The notes under the pieces were generated by a model, which saw only the letters and a program-made list of their open reading frames with translations, did not search any database and had not been told where the DNA came from. Positions 49,315-62,589 of a DNA stretch of 64,000 nucleotides are shown here, one piece after another (positions within the stretch are counted from its first letter, which is position 1; each line of letters starts with the position of its first letter). The position numbers and the translations under genes are program-made. Source of the DNA: Fasciolopsis buskii (taxonomy: Eukaryota; Platyhelminthes; Trematoda; Plagiorchiida; Fasciolidae); NCBI GenBank assembly GCA_008360955.1, contig LUCM01006084.1, positions 46,209 through 110,208 on the forward strand, read 5' to 3'.

Positions 49315-52300
49315 GCATTTTACACCTTTTGTTTCCTGAATACTATACTTATTATTGACTACATGCGAGCTTTTCTTCCACCATTACTCGTTCAGTTCTC
49401 CTTTGATACGATCTAAATCGCAAAACATCAGTGTGAGATTAATGGCTGTAAAAACCGAAAAGGTGGTTCTTCATACCCCTTCAAACTTAGTTGCGAGATC
49501 ACGCAATCAAATTTTCGAGGAATCCAACGAGGCGCGTTGTCATTAGATCAATTTTTTCATCTACGCGTTGCCTTCAGTAGTTCTGGTGCCCTTTTATTTG
49601 CGTACCTCTCTTAGCTGTTTCATCTGAAAATATCACAGAGTTCTTCTGCGGAACCGAATTCACATTAGATATTCAGTAGATAAGTAATTAATCAACCAGC
49701 TTGGCAGTTGGCCGCAAAAAGCTCAGCGATGTTTCCCCCCCATTCCAGACACTCGTGGTTTGTCATTTATGTACAGGGGATAATTTTCTCCTTATCTTGA
49801 GGCTTCTATCTGTGACGTACTTTCACCACGTTTGGTTATTCATTGATCACGATTTCGCCTTTCTACAGTTTTCTGGTCCCAGCTGATATTGTAAGCTAAA
49901 CTTGAACGTTAGGTTTGGTACGCACTGTTAGAAATCTCGATCCACCTAATCCTTTGGTTCGTCAGCCACATCTCGTTGATATGGCCCACATACCAGCGAA
50001 CTTCTCGCTCCCAGGGTTGGGCCTCACACTTAGTTGTCTGGACGCTGGTTCATGAGGTTGCTCATGACGATCATTTTCTGCGCTGTTTTGACCTCACTCA
50101 ACCAAATATAGATTACACATTGGTTTCCATTGGCTTGGAAATTCGGTTGTTCTCCACGAATTGCTCAAACACAAGGCAAAGGTTCCTCAACACTCTTACC
50201 AGTTATCTCGATATCTTATGCAGGATGTTAAAACGCGGAGAGCTGCTTACAAATTGAGCAGTTAATATGCCCAGGCAACATGTTATATGTATTTTCGCGT
50301 AAGATTATTCCAGTCTACACGTTGCATCCAGGCCAAGAAGTGGTAGGAAGATCTACCTAGATGTTCTGTTCAGGAAGTGCTAAAACTGCATTATAACGGT
50401 CCTCGTGAGCTCGATTGCTTACTAAGGCATGTATAAGGCTTTTCGATGGAAATTCTCTGGTTCCGCAAAAACGATTTTTTGTCGGCCACAAGCGATTGAG
50501 CACTCCGAAAATTCGTACTCCATCTCAGTACGAAATAATTTCGCGCTTTTTTGCCGTTCCCGTCCGTGCCCTATTTCACATCCTGGACATGCGATCGTTC
50601 TATCACTGTAAAGTGACCACAAAGTAAAGTAACATTTCCGCCATTGATAGCATATGAGTCAACGCGCACTGGCCCGGAGAATTAGTGAGCAAAATTAGCG
50701 GTAGTACACATCCAGCCCCCAAAATGTTCATTCAGCAAACGTGTGGATCCCCAAGGCGGACTACAAATGGAACGATGAATATGTAACCTCAGATGAACCA
50801 TATCCGTTGAAATCAATCATTAAAAATGCGTACATGTGCGTGCGTGTGTCTTTACACGTTTGACTAGATAAATCAAGCATACCAGGGCCACTTCTACTCA
50901 GTAAAGACAATAGCGGTTCCCAAGTGTTAACAGTTGACAAAACTAAATTGTTTATTCATTTTTTGCCCAATCAAATCACTTCTTACAATGTGCAACCAGA
51001 AAATATATTCATATAAGTCTATATATGGGGAGAAACCATTCATTTTTCATCGCCAATATTGTCACCTAGAGCTGGTTTGAACCACATTCATTTTCAATTG
51101 TATGCGGTCATCTACCCGTCAAGATAAGGAATTCTGACGAACGCTGAACCCGATAAATTTCATAGAACTGATGCACTTCCCCTTACATATCAGCTGCAAT
51201 GGATGAGTTTTACTTGCCGAACCCGTGCATGAACGCAACCCTGATTTTACTATGAAATTTCCGACCAGATTACCAACTACTGTGAGCCACGGAATACACG
51301 GAGTCAGGTGATTCTTCCATCAGATAAATTTAACTGAAAGACCCTTTTCATTCACCAATCAGTCGCATTGCCAAGATCGATACGAGATCACAGAATAATA
51401 AACCGTAATTGAGAGACGCTACAGTCTAATTCGGTGAGTAGTGGCAATAGCCAGAACTAATTAGCCTCGGAAAAAACTCTATTCTCATAAATTCCCCGGT
51501 GGAACGATGACCATTTGGTGTGCGCAGTATGCAACACTATTGTGTTTACATGCATTCACAAGTGTATTCTTGTATTAAAAAGACAGCGTGACATGTACTT
51601 CAATCGATCGAAGACAAACACACGTTATAGTAAACTTGGAACAGGCAGGTAATAGTTAGACGAAGTAGTTATAGTTCAAAACTGCCACTGTGATACTCAG
51701 ATTAGAAATTTGGACCGATTGAGGACACATTATTTAACTTCGGATTAGATGACACCTTTTTAGAAACTGAATCATTTGCACATAAAGTGGTTATTAGGTG
51801 CTGACTTCAACGAGATTTAATCACAACTGAGATGAAGCGACAGGATTATGAACAACGTGGTGCGAGGTCCATGGATGTTCAGGGTCTGTGTACCAGCAAG
51901 TATTCTCATCAGCACACTGACTATACTCACTGATACTGAATGGCGAGACAAGTATTAAAATTGCAAGCTGAAGAACTTAATGCTGTTCGTGGTGCGCGAT
52001 CCGGGATGAGAAACCAGGTGTATATCAAAAATTAGACGGGAGCAAAACGTGAGAAATGTTAAACAGAAAAAGGCCTAACTGTCATTATTTTATATCATGA
52101 TTCGAGGAATATGGTAAAATCAGGGTGATAAATTTTCACATTACCCTGAGAGTGTGAAAAATCAGACACGACAGGTCAGGTGTGAGACAATTACAGCGGC
52201 ATTCCATTCCTAACTGCTCTAAAGATGTACAATCTCGCCTCACACTCGTGCCGAGCGTTGTTTTCCTAGGCGGAAAGGTAAAACTAACAGATGGAGTACG

Positions 52301-52595
52301 GGAGATCTCCACAAACTGTTTCCTCTAAGATGCAATGTAATAAAGTAAATTTTAAAAAATGCTCGAAACCCAGCGAGACTGGGGTTCAGATCGTGGATGG
52401 CTTATCAATACCTTAGTGTGATCCACACTGGCCGTCTCACGAAACTGGTTGGCTACTATCCCGAATGCCTTTTGAATTTCCCCCAAACGACCGCACGTCT
52501 CAAATAGTCTCCGCTGAGGAAGTCCAGTTTAGTTCAGTTTTCACAACCATTAGCTTTCCACTAACGCCACTACTTCACAGCATCGGCTACCCACA
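49315..52595. other. Intergenic, nothing supported
   Basis: More than 3 kb with no recognisable coding or repeat feature. Confidence 0.4.
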
Positions 52596-52599
52596 AGAG

Positions 52600-55590
52600 G
52601 AAAAGGAAGCGAGAAATAGTGAGACATCGACTGCAAATTAACAAGTTAAAAACCTATGTGAAAAAGAATGATTTCGAATGCGAGAACTACAATGACCGTG
52701 ACATTAGGCAATATCAACTACCATCTCTAATCATCGCCCAACTTGGAAGTCCAACTGCACTTATATGGGCCAAGCCGCTGGCCAAAAGTCTCACAATTTT
52801 TGTCATACCACTGACCGGCCGCTTTGTACCACCTTTCAACTAAAAACCGGATCACAGAACAGCGTACAACGAGGCAAACGCCTTGCCAGTATGTCCAGAC
52901 AGTGTCCCAACCACTTCAATCACTGTGCCTTGTCTTAAGACTAAATCATAGGACCCAGCAGCTAATATCTAACGCCTGAGGCACTGAGACAAGTATCTCA
53001 CTGTATCCTACCAGTATTAAGAAATTTGCCGCAGATCTGCCTACGATGGTGATTTTGGATCCGCAGAGCAAAACCAACCTCACTGCTCCCGCGTAGACTG
53101 AACCTTTGATCGATAATCGGGCGTCACGGCCACGCCTCAGGTTGATGAATACCAACAAGCCCTCTGTAGGCACGAAGACACTTCATCGGACATACAACCA
53201 CCAGGTGGGACACAACTACTCAAGTAACTAAATCCATCCATATCACTCACCTGCTTCCCTACAAGAACAACGTTCGGCCTCGAGACAATCCAATCTTGCA
53301 ACAGCATTTTACACTTCCAAGTTGCAAAACCCATCCCAAACACACTTTCGCTCAGATGATCTAGAAAAACTTGCAACTCATTTGAATCTCCACTCAGTAG
53401 CGAAACTTCGTCCGCTCATTCCAAGTCAGACAGGTTTCTCTCAGCCACTATCAATCCCACTATTCTCACATGAATATAAGGCTGTCCTAATAACCATCTC
53501 AAGGGCAAAAGTGAAGGGGGCCGCGGCCAGCAGAGGGCTGCCAAGTGGGGAAGTTGACTGGCGGTGGACGGATCCGAACCCGCGAACCTCACGTACAAAC
53601 GCCACGATCTTATCCGTTTGGCCACCGCCGGCTGTTCGTATACAACGATTGGATGAGTGAAATGAATTTCTCTGGCTCACCCTTTAGTGAGACAGTGCCA
53701 AAGAGTTGCATCGATCGACTGCGTCAAACGCCACTTTCATATCAACAAAGACAGAAATCTTGGGTTTTCGAAACATGTGCCTGTGTCCCGAAATATTGCA
53801 AAGTGAAAAATTGGTCAGTATAACCTTGACCGGAGTGAAAATCAGTTTGGTTCCCACGCGTGCACCTTTCGTGGGTACTAGATGATCGATGGAGGATAAT
53901 GCCCAAAAACATTTCGGATGAAATGCTTACTAAACTAATTTTGATGTGGTTTTCCCATGAAGACCTATCGCTTTTCTTGTAAATCGGCACAATCACAAAT
54001 TCACACCACTCCTTAGGAATTTCTTCCCTTACCCAATTTGATCCCAAGATATTTGTTAACTCCGATTCCAACACTTCGGCCCCCTCCTTGAAGAAAGACG
54101 GATACAGTCCTTCCGATCAAGGTGCTTTACTTGCCTTCAGAAAACCTACCCCTCCCCTGATTACCTCAGTTTCGGATACAGGACTGGTATCTATCTGCAT
54201 CAGTTCGCTTACAGACATATGCGGGTGGTCCACTGTGGCCGTGGAACAAATAAACTGCTCCCTAAGGTGTTCTGCTCAAAGCAGCAGCCGACAGTCCTGA
54301 AAGTGAGTCGGTGGTACGTCTTATTCCACAACTGCCTCGCTTCCACTTGGTTTTCATGGATCATTACTCCCAATCAGTCGGTGAAGGTTGCGATTATTGC
54401 CGATAGCTGTGATCTCTTCCATTTCCCTACCCACCACTGCTCCCGGTCATCTCTCAGACTCCTAGTCATTTGGCGTCTCAAGGATCTAGGCATCTCATTG
54501 TATGTTGCGTCCCGGGGGGAAGGACCTGAAAACATCTAACAGAGCAAATGAAGTCAAGGACATCCATCCTTCTGAGGTTTATGTGACAAGGAATTTTGAC
54601 TACTAACTGCCGCTGAGTCCCGGGACGCTTTGATCTGCTCGCAGTGTTTGCTCTGATCTTGGACATTTTGTTGAAGCGAAAACCCCGTTAGAAGTTTTGA
54701 TTGGAACTGACGTAGGCAATGGTCGTCTGGACTCACCTGTGTAGACCACGTGGATCACGTCCCGATGTGACCATAGACTAGGCCCGAACAAAAGTGAGCG
54801 TGAAACGAACATCATCTAAATCCACCGGTGTGGACCAGAATGGTCGACAATTCTCGATTGATCCACACTAGGGGTAACCGATAGCAATGTAATCAGAGTC
54901 TAAAGCTGTTAGGGTGAAGGAGTGCCAGGTAAGCCGGTGTCGCTTTTTTGGCAAAAACCGATGATCCCCAAAACCAGTCGGTGATCAGAACAAACTTGGA
55001 TGAGACAATCTTCGTTGCCTATCTTATCAGCTGGAACAGAAATTCGGCCTCCGATTTACCGTTGCTTTTCCACTAAGTACCCATGTTAGGCGGAAAAAGC
55101 ACCAGCAATGACCATAACGACCACTGAACGCAGGCTGCAGAGTAATCGAGGTAACTCCCGGTAGTACTCGTCTTTTGCCTCAGGGGAGCTGCAGTCAGTG
55201 GGCACATATATGGATACTGCGAACAAACAACGACGCTTCCATTACCTGTTAATAACACATACAGAACCGACCAACTAAACTATACATAAACGACTGTTGA
55301 CTGCGATTCCGTCTAACAGCCCGGGTTCCACCTGCGTGCTCAATATGATCCCCATGTCAGTCTGACAAAGAGTGCTCGAAATCGGGTCACCGGACACGCG
55401 AACAGTGAAGCGGGAGAAAGAGATTATATCCGGCTTGCGAAGAATGTCCACGGAAGCAGAAGCTTGGATGTGCGTTTTGGAAACTGTATACATCTATTTT
55501 GAAAGCTTCAAGAATCCTATTTGGAGTAACTGGTTTTCATACCTGGTTGAGCTTGCAGACATTGAAGACAGATACCTGAGGTGAATACTT
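52600..55590 (-). mobile_element. Near-complete dead RTE (SR2-like) LINE with nested SINE
   Basis: Reading the minus strand from high to low coordinates gives the full RTE order. The endonuclease start has RVSGDPISS, then LSTQVEPGLLDGIAVNSRLC (about 55283-55342). The middle endonuclease region is around 54700-55250. The linker SLRRQMTRSLRDDREQWW lies near 54460. RT pieces IPKEWCEFVIVPIYKKSDRS and FVDMKVAFDAVDR (about 53713-53751) follow, then GMGFATWKCKMLLQDW (about 53320) and IKGSVYAGAVRLVLL (about 53100). The C-terminal WLGHCLDI block is near 52905. Frameshifts, stops and a deletion make it inactive. A SINE-A (53516-53632) interrupts the RT. Confidence 0.8.
53516..53632 (-). repeat. SINE-A nested in the RTE copy
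   Basis: The tRNA-like head (GCCGGCGGTGGCCAAACGGA, B box GGGTTCGCGGATCC-like) and first body block are present, but the 3' tail half is missing. RTE sequence resumes directly at 53515 with a block that normally lies about 45 codons further on. It is nearly identical in the head to the copy at 60211-60386. Confidence 0.85.
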
Positions 55591-55594
55591 AGGT

Positions 55595-56125
55595 TTAACT
55601 AATGCGTGCAAACTATTTCTTCAGTTTCCATTAGTGCTACCACCAGATGAATCCGCAGTTGTTCGTGGCATCTTGCAAATATGTTGATGACGTTGTTTCT
55701 TGGTGCCCTTACAATCCCGAGGGTAGTCTTAGCTTCCCGTAAGATAATTTGAATGAATTCAGCTACTGGTCTTCTTCTCATTCCACACCTCTGGATGTCT
55801 CGTATAACCCTCATCATGGTTTCCGGTATTTGACTGTCTCCGATAACCTTCCATCGCAATCACGGGATAACGAACACACCCGAAACGATATTTCTGTTCA
55901 TTGCTTAAGAACAGATCTGACGCATAGCCTTTTTTGGACAATCTGATCCTCAAAGTGCACGGACCCTCATTCTCGTCTTTTCGTCTGAGAAAGTTCAGTG
56001 TATCGTTTGCGCTGGTTTTTCGATCTGCTACTTCATGCATCCTCACTCTCTGAATCTGTTCCTCCCCAGTATTCTTTTTTGGCCTTAGAGAAAGAGAGAA
56101 GGATTTTGTTCTCAACATCAAATCA
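55595..56125 (-). other. Minus-strand open frames upstream of the RTE endonuclease
   Basis: Two overlapping frames (86 and 120 codons, 55599-55859 and 55759-56121) are highly charged and lie immediately 5' of the RTE copy in the same orientation. They may be its 5' region with one frameshift between them, or an unrelated segment. No RNA-binding motif or zinc knuckle was seen. Confidence 0.35.
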
Positions 56126-56443
56126 TTAAACTTCTTTCACTTTGAAGTGGAATTACCAAAAATGTGCTTGATTATTGCATTGGTCGAAAAATGTTTGTCA
56201 CACGTGTTAGATTTTCAGACAGTCTGCTAACCAACACTTAACCACTATGTTCATGCACCACTCTGCAAAGCTTTTTTTCCACTCTTCATCTCTTTTGACA
56301 TTTTAGGCTTCCCTTATCAAACGGGAGTAGTCCGTTTACGCGTTAATCGCTAACTGGTAACTGATGGCCGTAGAGTTCACCTCCAATTGTAGTAGGTCAA
56401 GCTGGACGAACCGACTGCGGACGTAGATCCACGTTCCACTTAC

Positions 56444-56566
56444 CTCGATTTCCCGTCCCAACCACGGGCTTTGAAAGCAATCTGCTCCGGCGAACACGTT
56501 GGTGAACCAGAAGAAATAGCTACAGTGGTCTACCAAACTGAACAAAGAACTCCACAGTTTCGTGGA
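56444..56566 (-). CDS. Candidate symmetric exon (minus strand), aromatic-rich
   Basis: 123 nt (41 codons, phase 0 at both ends) ending at a perfect GTAAGT donor on the minus strand. The segment is unusually rich in aromatic residues (HCSYFFWFTNVFAGADCFQ). The acceptor (GAGTCAG) has a poor pyrimidine tract. Chance is a real alternative for a frame this short. Confidence 0.25.
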
Positions 56567-56579
56567 CTGACTCAAGACT

Positions 56580-59100
56580 CACGATGAATCAAGCACGTTA
56601 GTATGACTAGGTAACACCCACGAGCACAGTCGAACGGAGATGATGCCAATTTTTCTCTTTGTTTAACTGTTTATGAAAAAGCGAGTGGGTTAGCCGTACT
56701 CTGCACGTGGTCACACTCAACGACATCGGCTTCAGAAGTCAGGAGAATGGAATTACACTGTCAGAAGTCGGTGAACTATACGAAGCACAGCGTACTTGTT
56801 CACAAAAGACAATAATGAAAAAAAATCGATCATTTTTATTGTGCCTATCATTCTTTCGAGATTCCTGGGGTAGTAAGTGGATAATTTCAAGAGTACTGTT
56901 TGTCGTGATGTCCCAGCCGTTCGTTGTCGTGTGTGTGTTTGTGTGTGATTGAGTAGTCTGACGTTTTTAATACCACTGAATAACTCGTGACTTGATTATC
57001 ATCTAAGCTTGTCACTTTAGGCCAGATGTGCAAAAGTAACAGTGTGTAGTACCGAATAATAAAATACTATGGATATATATATATATCTATAGTTTTGCTG
57101 AAGCTCACGAGACAAAAGTCACAGGTACAGTTTTCTTTCTAGTATGTAACTCCATGAGCATCAAAATACTGGAGTTTGAGTTCGTATTAGTCAGCGGAAA
57201 GTGACACAGTTGTCGATAATTGGCCGAAATATTTGGTGTTGCCTACCTGACAGATATGCTGGAAATTTGATCGGTTTGTCATTTTAGTCAATCCAGACAT
57301 ATTACGAGCCCGCTAAGGGAAACATGGTGAAATTTATTCATTCGCGTATATCTAGAAATACAATGTTTGTAAACACTGGTAATTAACGGGCAAGTCGTTG
57401 TCCTTCAGTAGTTTTTTGATCAATTGTTTTTGCATTGTTTATTTCCTTACACTCAAGGGAACACATCCTTTCAGTATCCGTTTTATTGCGTTACTCAATG
57501 ATTTCAATATTTCCATCGCACCGCTTCGCCGTCACGACAACAAAGCAGATGATTGACGTGGCGCGCTTGAGTGGCCTTGGCAAAACGACAATTTTAATAT
57601 AAATCAAAATCCGTCCTAGACGAAATCTGTCGTCGTGTTCGCCATGAGCAGCCATTTCCAAACCCCAGTGAACGTGAAATACTTCAGTTATTAGTTGATC
57701 AACTTCAACCTTTAAATATAGACTTCATCTCAGTTGGGATATTTCATAAAATAAGTGCTTTGGTGGAACAAACGAGTCTGTTAATATTTATGAATATAAT
57801 CTAGAATAAATCCCAAGATCCTTTCAAAAATATTTCGTTACATTTTCATCGTTCTTCACGATTTCATTCCTCATTTTCAAAGAAGTTTAACTTGATAGTC
57901 TTAGAAAGATCTCTAGACGTTATGGTCTTTTACTGCCTTCACTTGCATGGTCCATGTTGAACGCTATTCGGCCTAGTGATAATCAATTCGATTCCACGTA
58001 CTATTGAGGTCTTTGACTGCAGAATCTGACAGTGAGGGTACAGCTATCTGGAATCAGGTGGATATGACCGTCTGAAACTAATTACAAGAGCGGGATCAGT
58101 AGAACAGCAAATCAGTCACGTGAAAGCGATCCAGTTATCCCAACTGTTATGGAAATTTTGAAATAAATCAATCGTCGATTTCAACATGGTCACTCAATTA
58201 TCTCCATCGTATTCCCGATCTCATCTCAGATACTCCATCAAGAACAGATCAATAGTCTCTGGAAGGCGAACGAATGTCATGCTTTTTTGACAGCATCAGT
58301 GAGCGCACATAACTTGTTTAAGGGAAAACGATCGTTGGTTGATCGCCTTCAGTCTGTCGGGGTTCATTCGATTTTGATAGTCTTTATTTTCGCAGACTCA
58401 TTCTCTTGGGTCCGAATGAGTTATCATGTCCAGACGGTACTGAACTCTATCCTCGAATCACGGCAAGGGGCAGTAATTTCGACCTAGCTATCAGATCTGC
58501 ACTGGGTCTAATTCGAATCGCGCGTCATTCATCCGATTGCAGAGGGATGGGATGGTTTATCGTTGTTTTCAATCGAAAAATCGAACAAGGCAAGAATATT
58601 GGGTCAATATATCTGTTTTCACCAATTTCAGCCAGAATACAGCAAGATCTTGTTCGATCAGTGAATGTTCTGTTGATTTTGTCATGGTTATCCGATATCC
58701 TATGCAAGCCCTTTCTATGGTAACCTTTGAGAGATATGTGTACTGATCGGCTCGAGGTCTTTTGATTGATTTCGCATGATTAGAGAAAAGGCCCGGCTAG
58801 AACAGAGAAGGCTATAGGCTTGGTTAAAACTTCTTTCTATCGTTTTCAATTTTCTACGGAACGCTACTCTTAAGGAGGGGCCGTGATTCCAAATTCCAAA
58901 CTTTCTGTGATACGTTCACCGTAGTTCAAAGCTCCGGTCACAAACAAATGAATAAACAAAAACGGTCGTATCCATCGTAGGTTGGTCTTTTATGAGCAAG
59001 CATTCTTTCGTATCTGATAAATACGAGCTTTCTCGTCGATACTCACCATTCTGTCGTTGGTCTTTGTTCTTAAATGAAAATATTCACCATTTTCATGCTT
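56580..59100. other. Intergenic, nothing supported
   Basis: A short (TA)n lies at about 57071-57086. No domain, RNA gene or transposon motif was recognised. Confidence 0.4.
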
Positions 59101-59160
59101 TTTCTCATCCACAGATGATAACTGTCATTTGTTTACCTCGGTACCTAACCAGGCCTCGGA

Positions 59161-59338
59161 ATGTATACCATGCTATCGAATCAGTTTCGCAATCTAACCA
59201 TTTTGAGTCGCGCCATTTTTTTCTCTCTCGTTGTTCATCTGCACGACTTCGTTCGTGTGGCTGATGATGACAAATTTACGATTTCGACAAATCTCAATTT
59301 GAGTGACAAAGTACAACCCGGCCCTTCGGCTATTGGAA
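59161..59338 (+). CDS. Candidate signal-peptide exon
   Basis: An ATG at 59161 opens about 59 codons. They have a basic n-region, a hydrophobic core AIFFSLVVHLHDF and then an acidic ADDDKFT segment, as expected of a secretory leader with cleavage near RVA. The segment ends in QPGPSAIGN at a possible GTAATA donor. Downstream exons were not found. This is the only other signal-peptide-like exon besides the main gene with an adjacent donor. Confidence 0.28.
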
Positions 59339-59419
59339 ATGTAATAATTTTATGGATTAGGTTGTTCTCCGTTTTCGAAACAGATTTAAGATTAGATGTA
59401 ATAAATTACTAAATCGGGT

Positions 59420-60210
59420 AACCGAATGAATAAGAATAGTTGTCCTGTGTATGTCCGGATTGCAAATCCCAGCACGAAATAAGCTCAGAAGTACACGTGC
59501 GATCTCACAATTCGTGATCATTGAAAATGCATATTTTGAACGTGATTAAAAAATTGGGAGGCATTACCAGGACTGTTACATCTGAAAGGACCACATAAAT
59601 ACTTACGTGATCGATCAGCCTAAATACAAACATATCGACGGATCACCAGCCCGTGATCAACCTACTTAACAGAAGCCTGAACGTGGTTAACACGCGTACC
59701 CACAAGTTCCCGGTCTGATCCAGTTTAAATCCCTCAGAACACAACGCACTCGCCTGATCACCATTTTTCGGGACGAGCTGTGGTAGGAGGTTACTGGCCC
59801 CGAGCTAAAGAAACCCTTCTGCATGTGTTGCTGCTACAATCGGCAACGCTTGCTCCTCAATTGTCCAGTCGGTTGGTACAGTACTTGGGTTTACTTTGTG
59901 CAATTTTAACCATTTGAGTTGCAAGCACAATGGCAACTTTGTCAGAAATGGAGCTTAGAAGCGAGAAAATAAACGCAGGGGGCGATAAAGAAAGAGATGA
60001 TCATTTCCCTCAGACCTATGCCTGAGAGAGGCCGTGAACGCATTGGCCCAAAAATTGACTCCGTCCTACAGTCCCCTAAGCAAACTGTCCGCCCGTCTCC
60101 ATTATGCCACTTGTTTTCACTAGCCTGGAGATTGGTCAACTGGCCTTGAAAGGAATCGCGAGAGTTTAACATGGATGTGAATACGAGATACTACGACATT
60201 CATATATGAA
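59420..60210. other. Intergenic, nothing supported
   Basis: No recognisable coding or repeat feature. Confidence 0.4.
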
Positions 60211-60386
60211 TCTTTTATCTTTTACTCCCCTTATTAATGAAACAACAATGTACATCAGTTTTCAGGAAGGGAGCCGCGGCCAACAGAGGGCTGCCAAGTG
60301 GGGAAGTTGACTGGCGGTGGACGGATCCGAAGCCGCGAACCTCACGTACAAACGCCACGACCTTATCCGTTTGACCACCGCCGGCC
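60211..60386 (-). repeat. SINE-A copy, full length
   Basis: The minus-strand copy is complete from the GGCCGGCGGTGG head to a tail reading GGGGAGTAAAAGATAAAAGA. The head shares GACTGGCGGTGGACGGATCC (plus-strand view) with the nested copy at 53516-53632, which marks them as one young subfamily. Confidence 0.9.
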
Positions 60387-60389
60387 GAA

Positions 60390-62585
60390 AGTAGCCGAGT
60401 TGTTTCCTCCCTCAAACCGCGATGATCCGTACTGTGTTAAGCTAAACGACTGCAAAGGGTAGACCAGTCAAAACACGTTAACCGGATAATTATTTTCATT
60501 CACAATTATACCCGATGTGGCATGGTGACAATTCTTTTGTGATTATACGTTCCAATCCGTCATGCTTACTTGTACCAACGATTCCGGTTGAGCACAGATG
60601 GAACAAATTTCGCTTATCATTGATTATTTGCATTTGTGACCTGGGTCTCTGACTCCGCGAATAGGTGAATCATTCACTCTATCAAAGAACCTTTCAACGC
60701 GATTTTGTTCTTGACTTTTCCCAGTATGAAGTGCCGCTCACGTTCCACCATAGGCTGACTTGTTCACGACTCACATTCGATGGTAGCAGACCTTCTGGCC
60801 TTTACAATGAGTATACTCAACACACTTCTCAGTCCAGTTTGGGATCCCGGACATTCAATCCCACTTTTAAGTTGCAAAAACTTTGCCGAATTGGAATGGT
60901 GATATCGAAGCTATGTCCAATGGCCGCCCACCAAATGTTGTTGCTTTTCTCCAACCGCTATGCGGACTTTGTAATCGTTGCCTAAGTGATAAGGTTGAAT
61001 CGAGTGTTGAGCTACGAACCGACAGTCAGCTAGACTGCATGCATGCGCACTGGCAGATGAACACGTGCAGGTTACACGCACGAAGTGTCCGACTCCTTGC
61101 CGTGTGACAAACGTCCGTCCGTTGTGTCGATCTACACTTATCGATCATAATCGCCTGAGGCTTGTAAACGTGAATTCAGTGATTCAGCAAAAGTCTTGCT
61201 CAGTGAACAGTTTCTTTCTCTTTCGCTGATGGGCTCACAACAGTTATTTGGACACCGGAAGTGGAACAGGAGATTGAAATGATTAAAAATTTACAGCACC
61301 GATAACAGTCACTTTTGGAACGACAAGAATGTCGGAAAAAACCGAATTAATTATAAGCAGCGCGCCTCACTCAAGGGAATGATCCAAACAACCACCGATC
61401 ACTTTTAAAAAAAAAGTTGGATGAATAGCCAACTACCAGCATAGAGCAAATTAAATAGGACCGCCGTAAACGGCATCACTCTCACATCATAGTACAAGAC
61501 AGACGGGGACATCTTTCTGGTGAGTGATCCTTCTTTAGGTGAAAGCCCCAAATTTTGCTTGCTTATGCAAGAATTGGAACCATCAGAACAGCTAAAATAT
61601 TTCAGTTCTATTGTGCTACATTATCCCCATGAATTTTCATTAAAAGAAAATGTCCAAATTGTTTTGATCGTTGGAAAAAGAACACCACTTTGCAACATGC
61701 GACACATTTGTCTCAAGATGTCATTTTGGAGTGTGAATGTTTTCAACTTTAGAAAATCAAAGATGACCAGCTCAGAGTATTGATTTTTGTTTTCGGGTTT
61801 GCATCTCCGAATGACGGAGGAACCCATTTGTGACTTCTGGCAAAGCTAGACTCTGCAGCACAACCATTAACTGCGGAGTGCTTCAGATTAATGAATTTAA
61901 AACACAGTTCCAAATTGATAATGCCTTAGTGTATAGAACAACGCGAGACCGCGTCTCCCAGCCACGTGAACTGCGCGACCCGAGATCATCACAACCATCC
62001 CTGCCGTGTGTTAAGACTGCAGGGCATGACATTTTGCGCGAGGGGACAGAGAAGCATTTCGCGAATGGACGCATGAGAGATTTTTTGAACAACTGTCTGC
62101 ATTTTCTCGCATCAGATACCAATCACCTATAATGTTCGCAACCACAATTCCGTCACTCAGTCGGATGTAGAAATACTTAACTCTCACTCTAAATATCTGT
62201 CAAACCAAGCTTCAGTCGGACACAGCACCGGACATTGCAATCAGTTAGCATGCAATGCGGATTACTACTGCACGGTCCTCATACAAACCCACCCACCGTG
62301 TTTTGCAAAATACCACTGGACAACAAGTGTGATTTGTGGGATAGCTAAAATGTGAGTTTCCTTTCTGTAATGGGCATTGCCTTGGCATCATTTCGATACC
62401 ATCCCCAGATAACTTAATTCTCCTTGGTATCGACCAGATCAATAAGCTTGAGTTATGAGATGTACCAATCTGTTCGCTTTGTAACACCAACATCCCAACT
62501 ACAATGCCTCCCTCGAACTGACCAAAAGTGTCTGACGTTGAACACGTGATTAACATATCACGCTACACGAATAACTGTATTGGTG
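60390..62585. other. Intergenic or decayed 5' part of the gypsy element
   Basis: A short stretch near 61540-61660 (LGESPKFCLLMQELE and onward) is faintly like the gag of CsRn1-type elements, upstream of the pol fragment and in the same orientation. No protease motif or LTR was recognised. The frames at 60665-61107 have no identified content. Confidence 0.3.
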
Positions 62586-62589
62586 CAAA

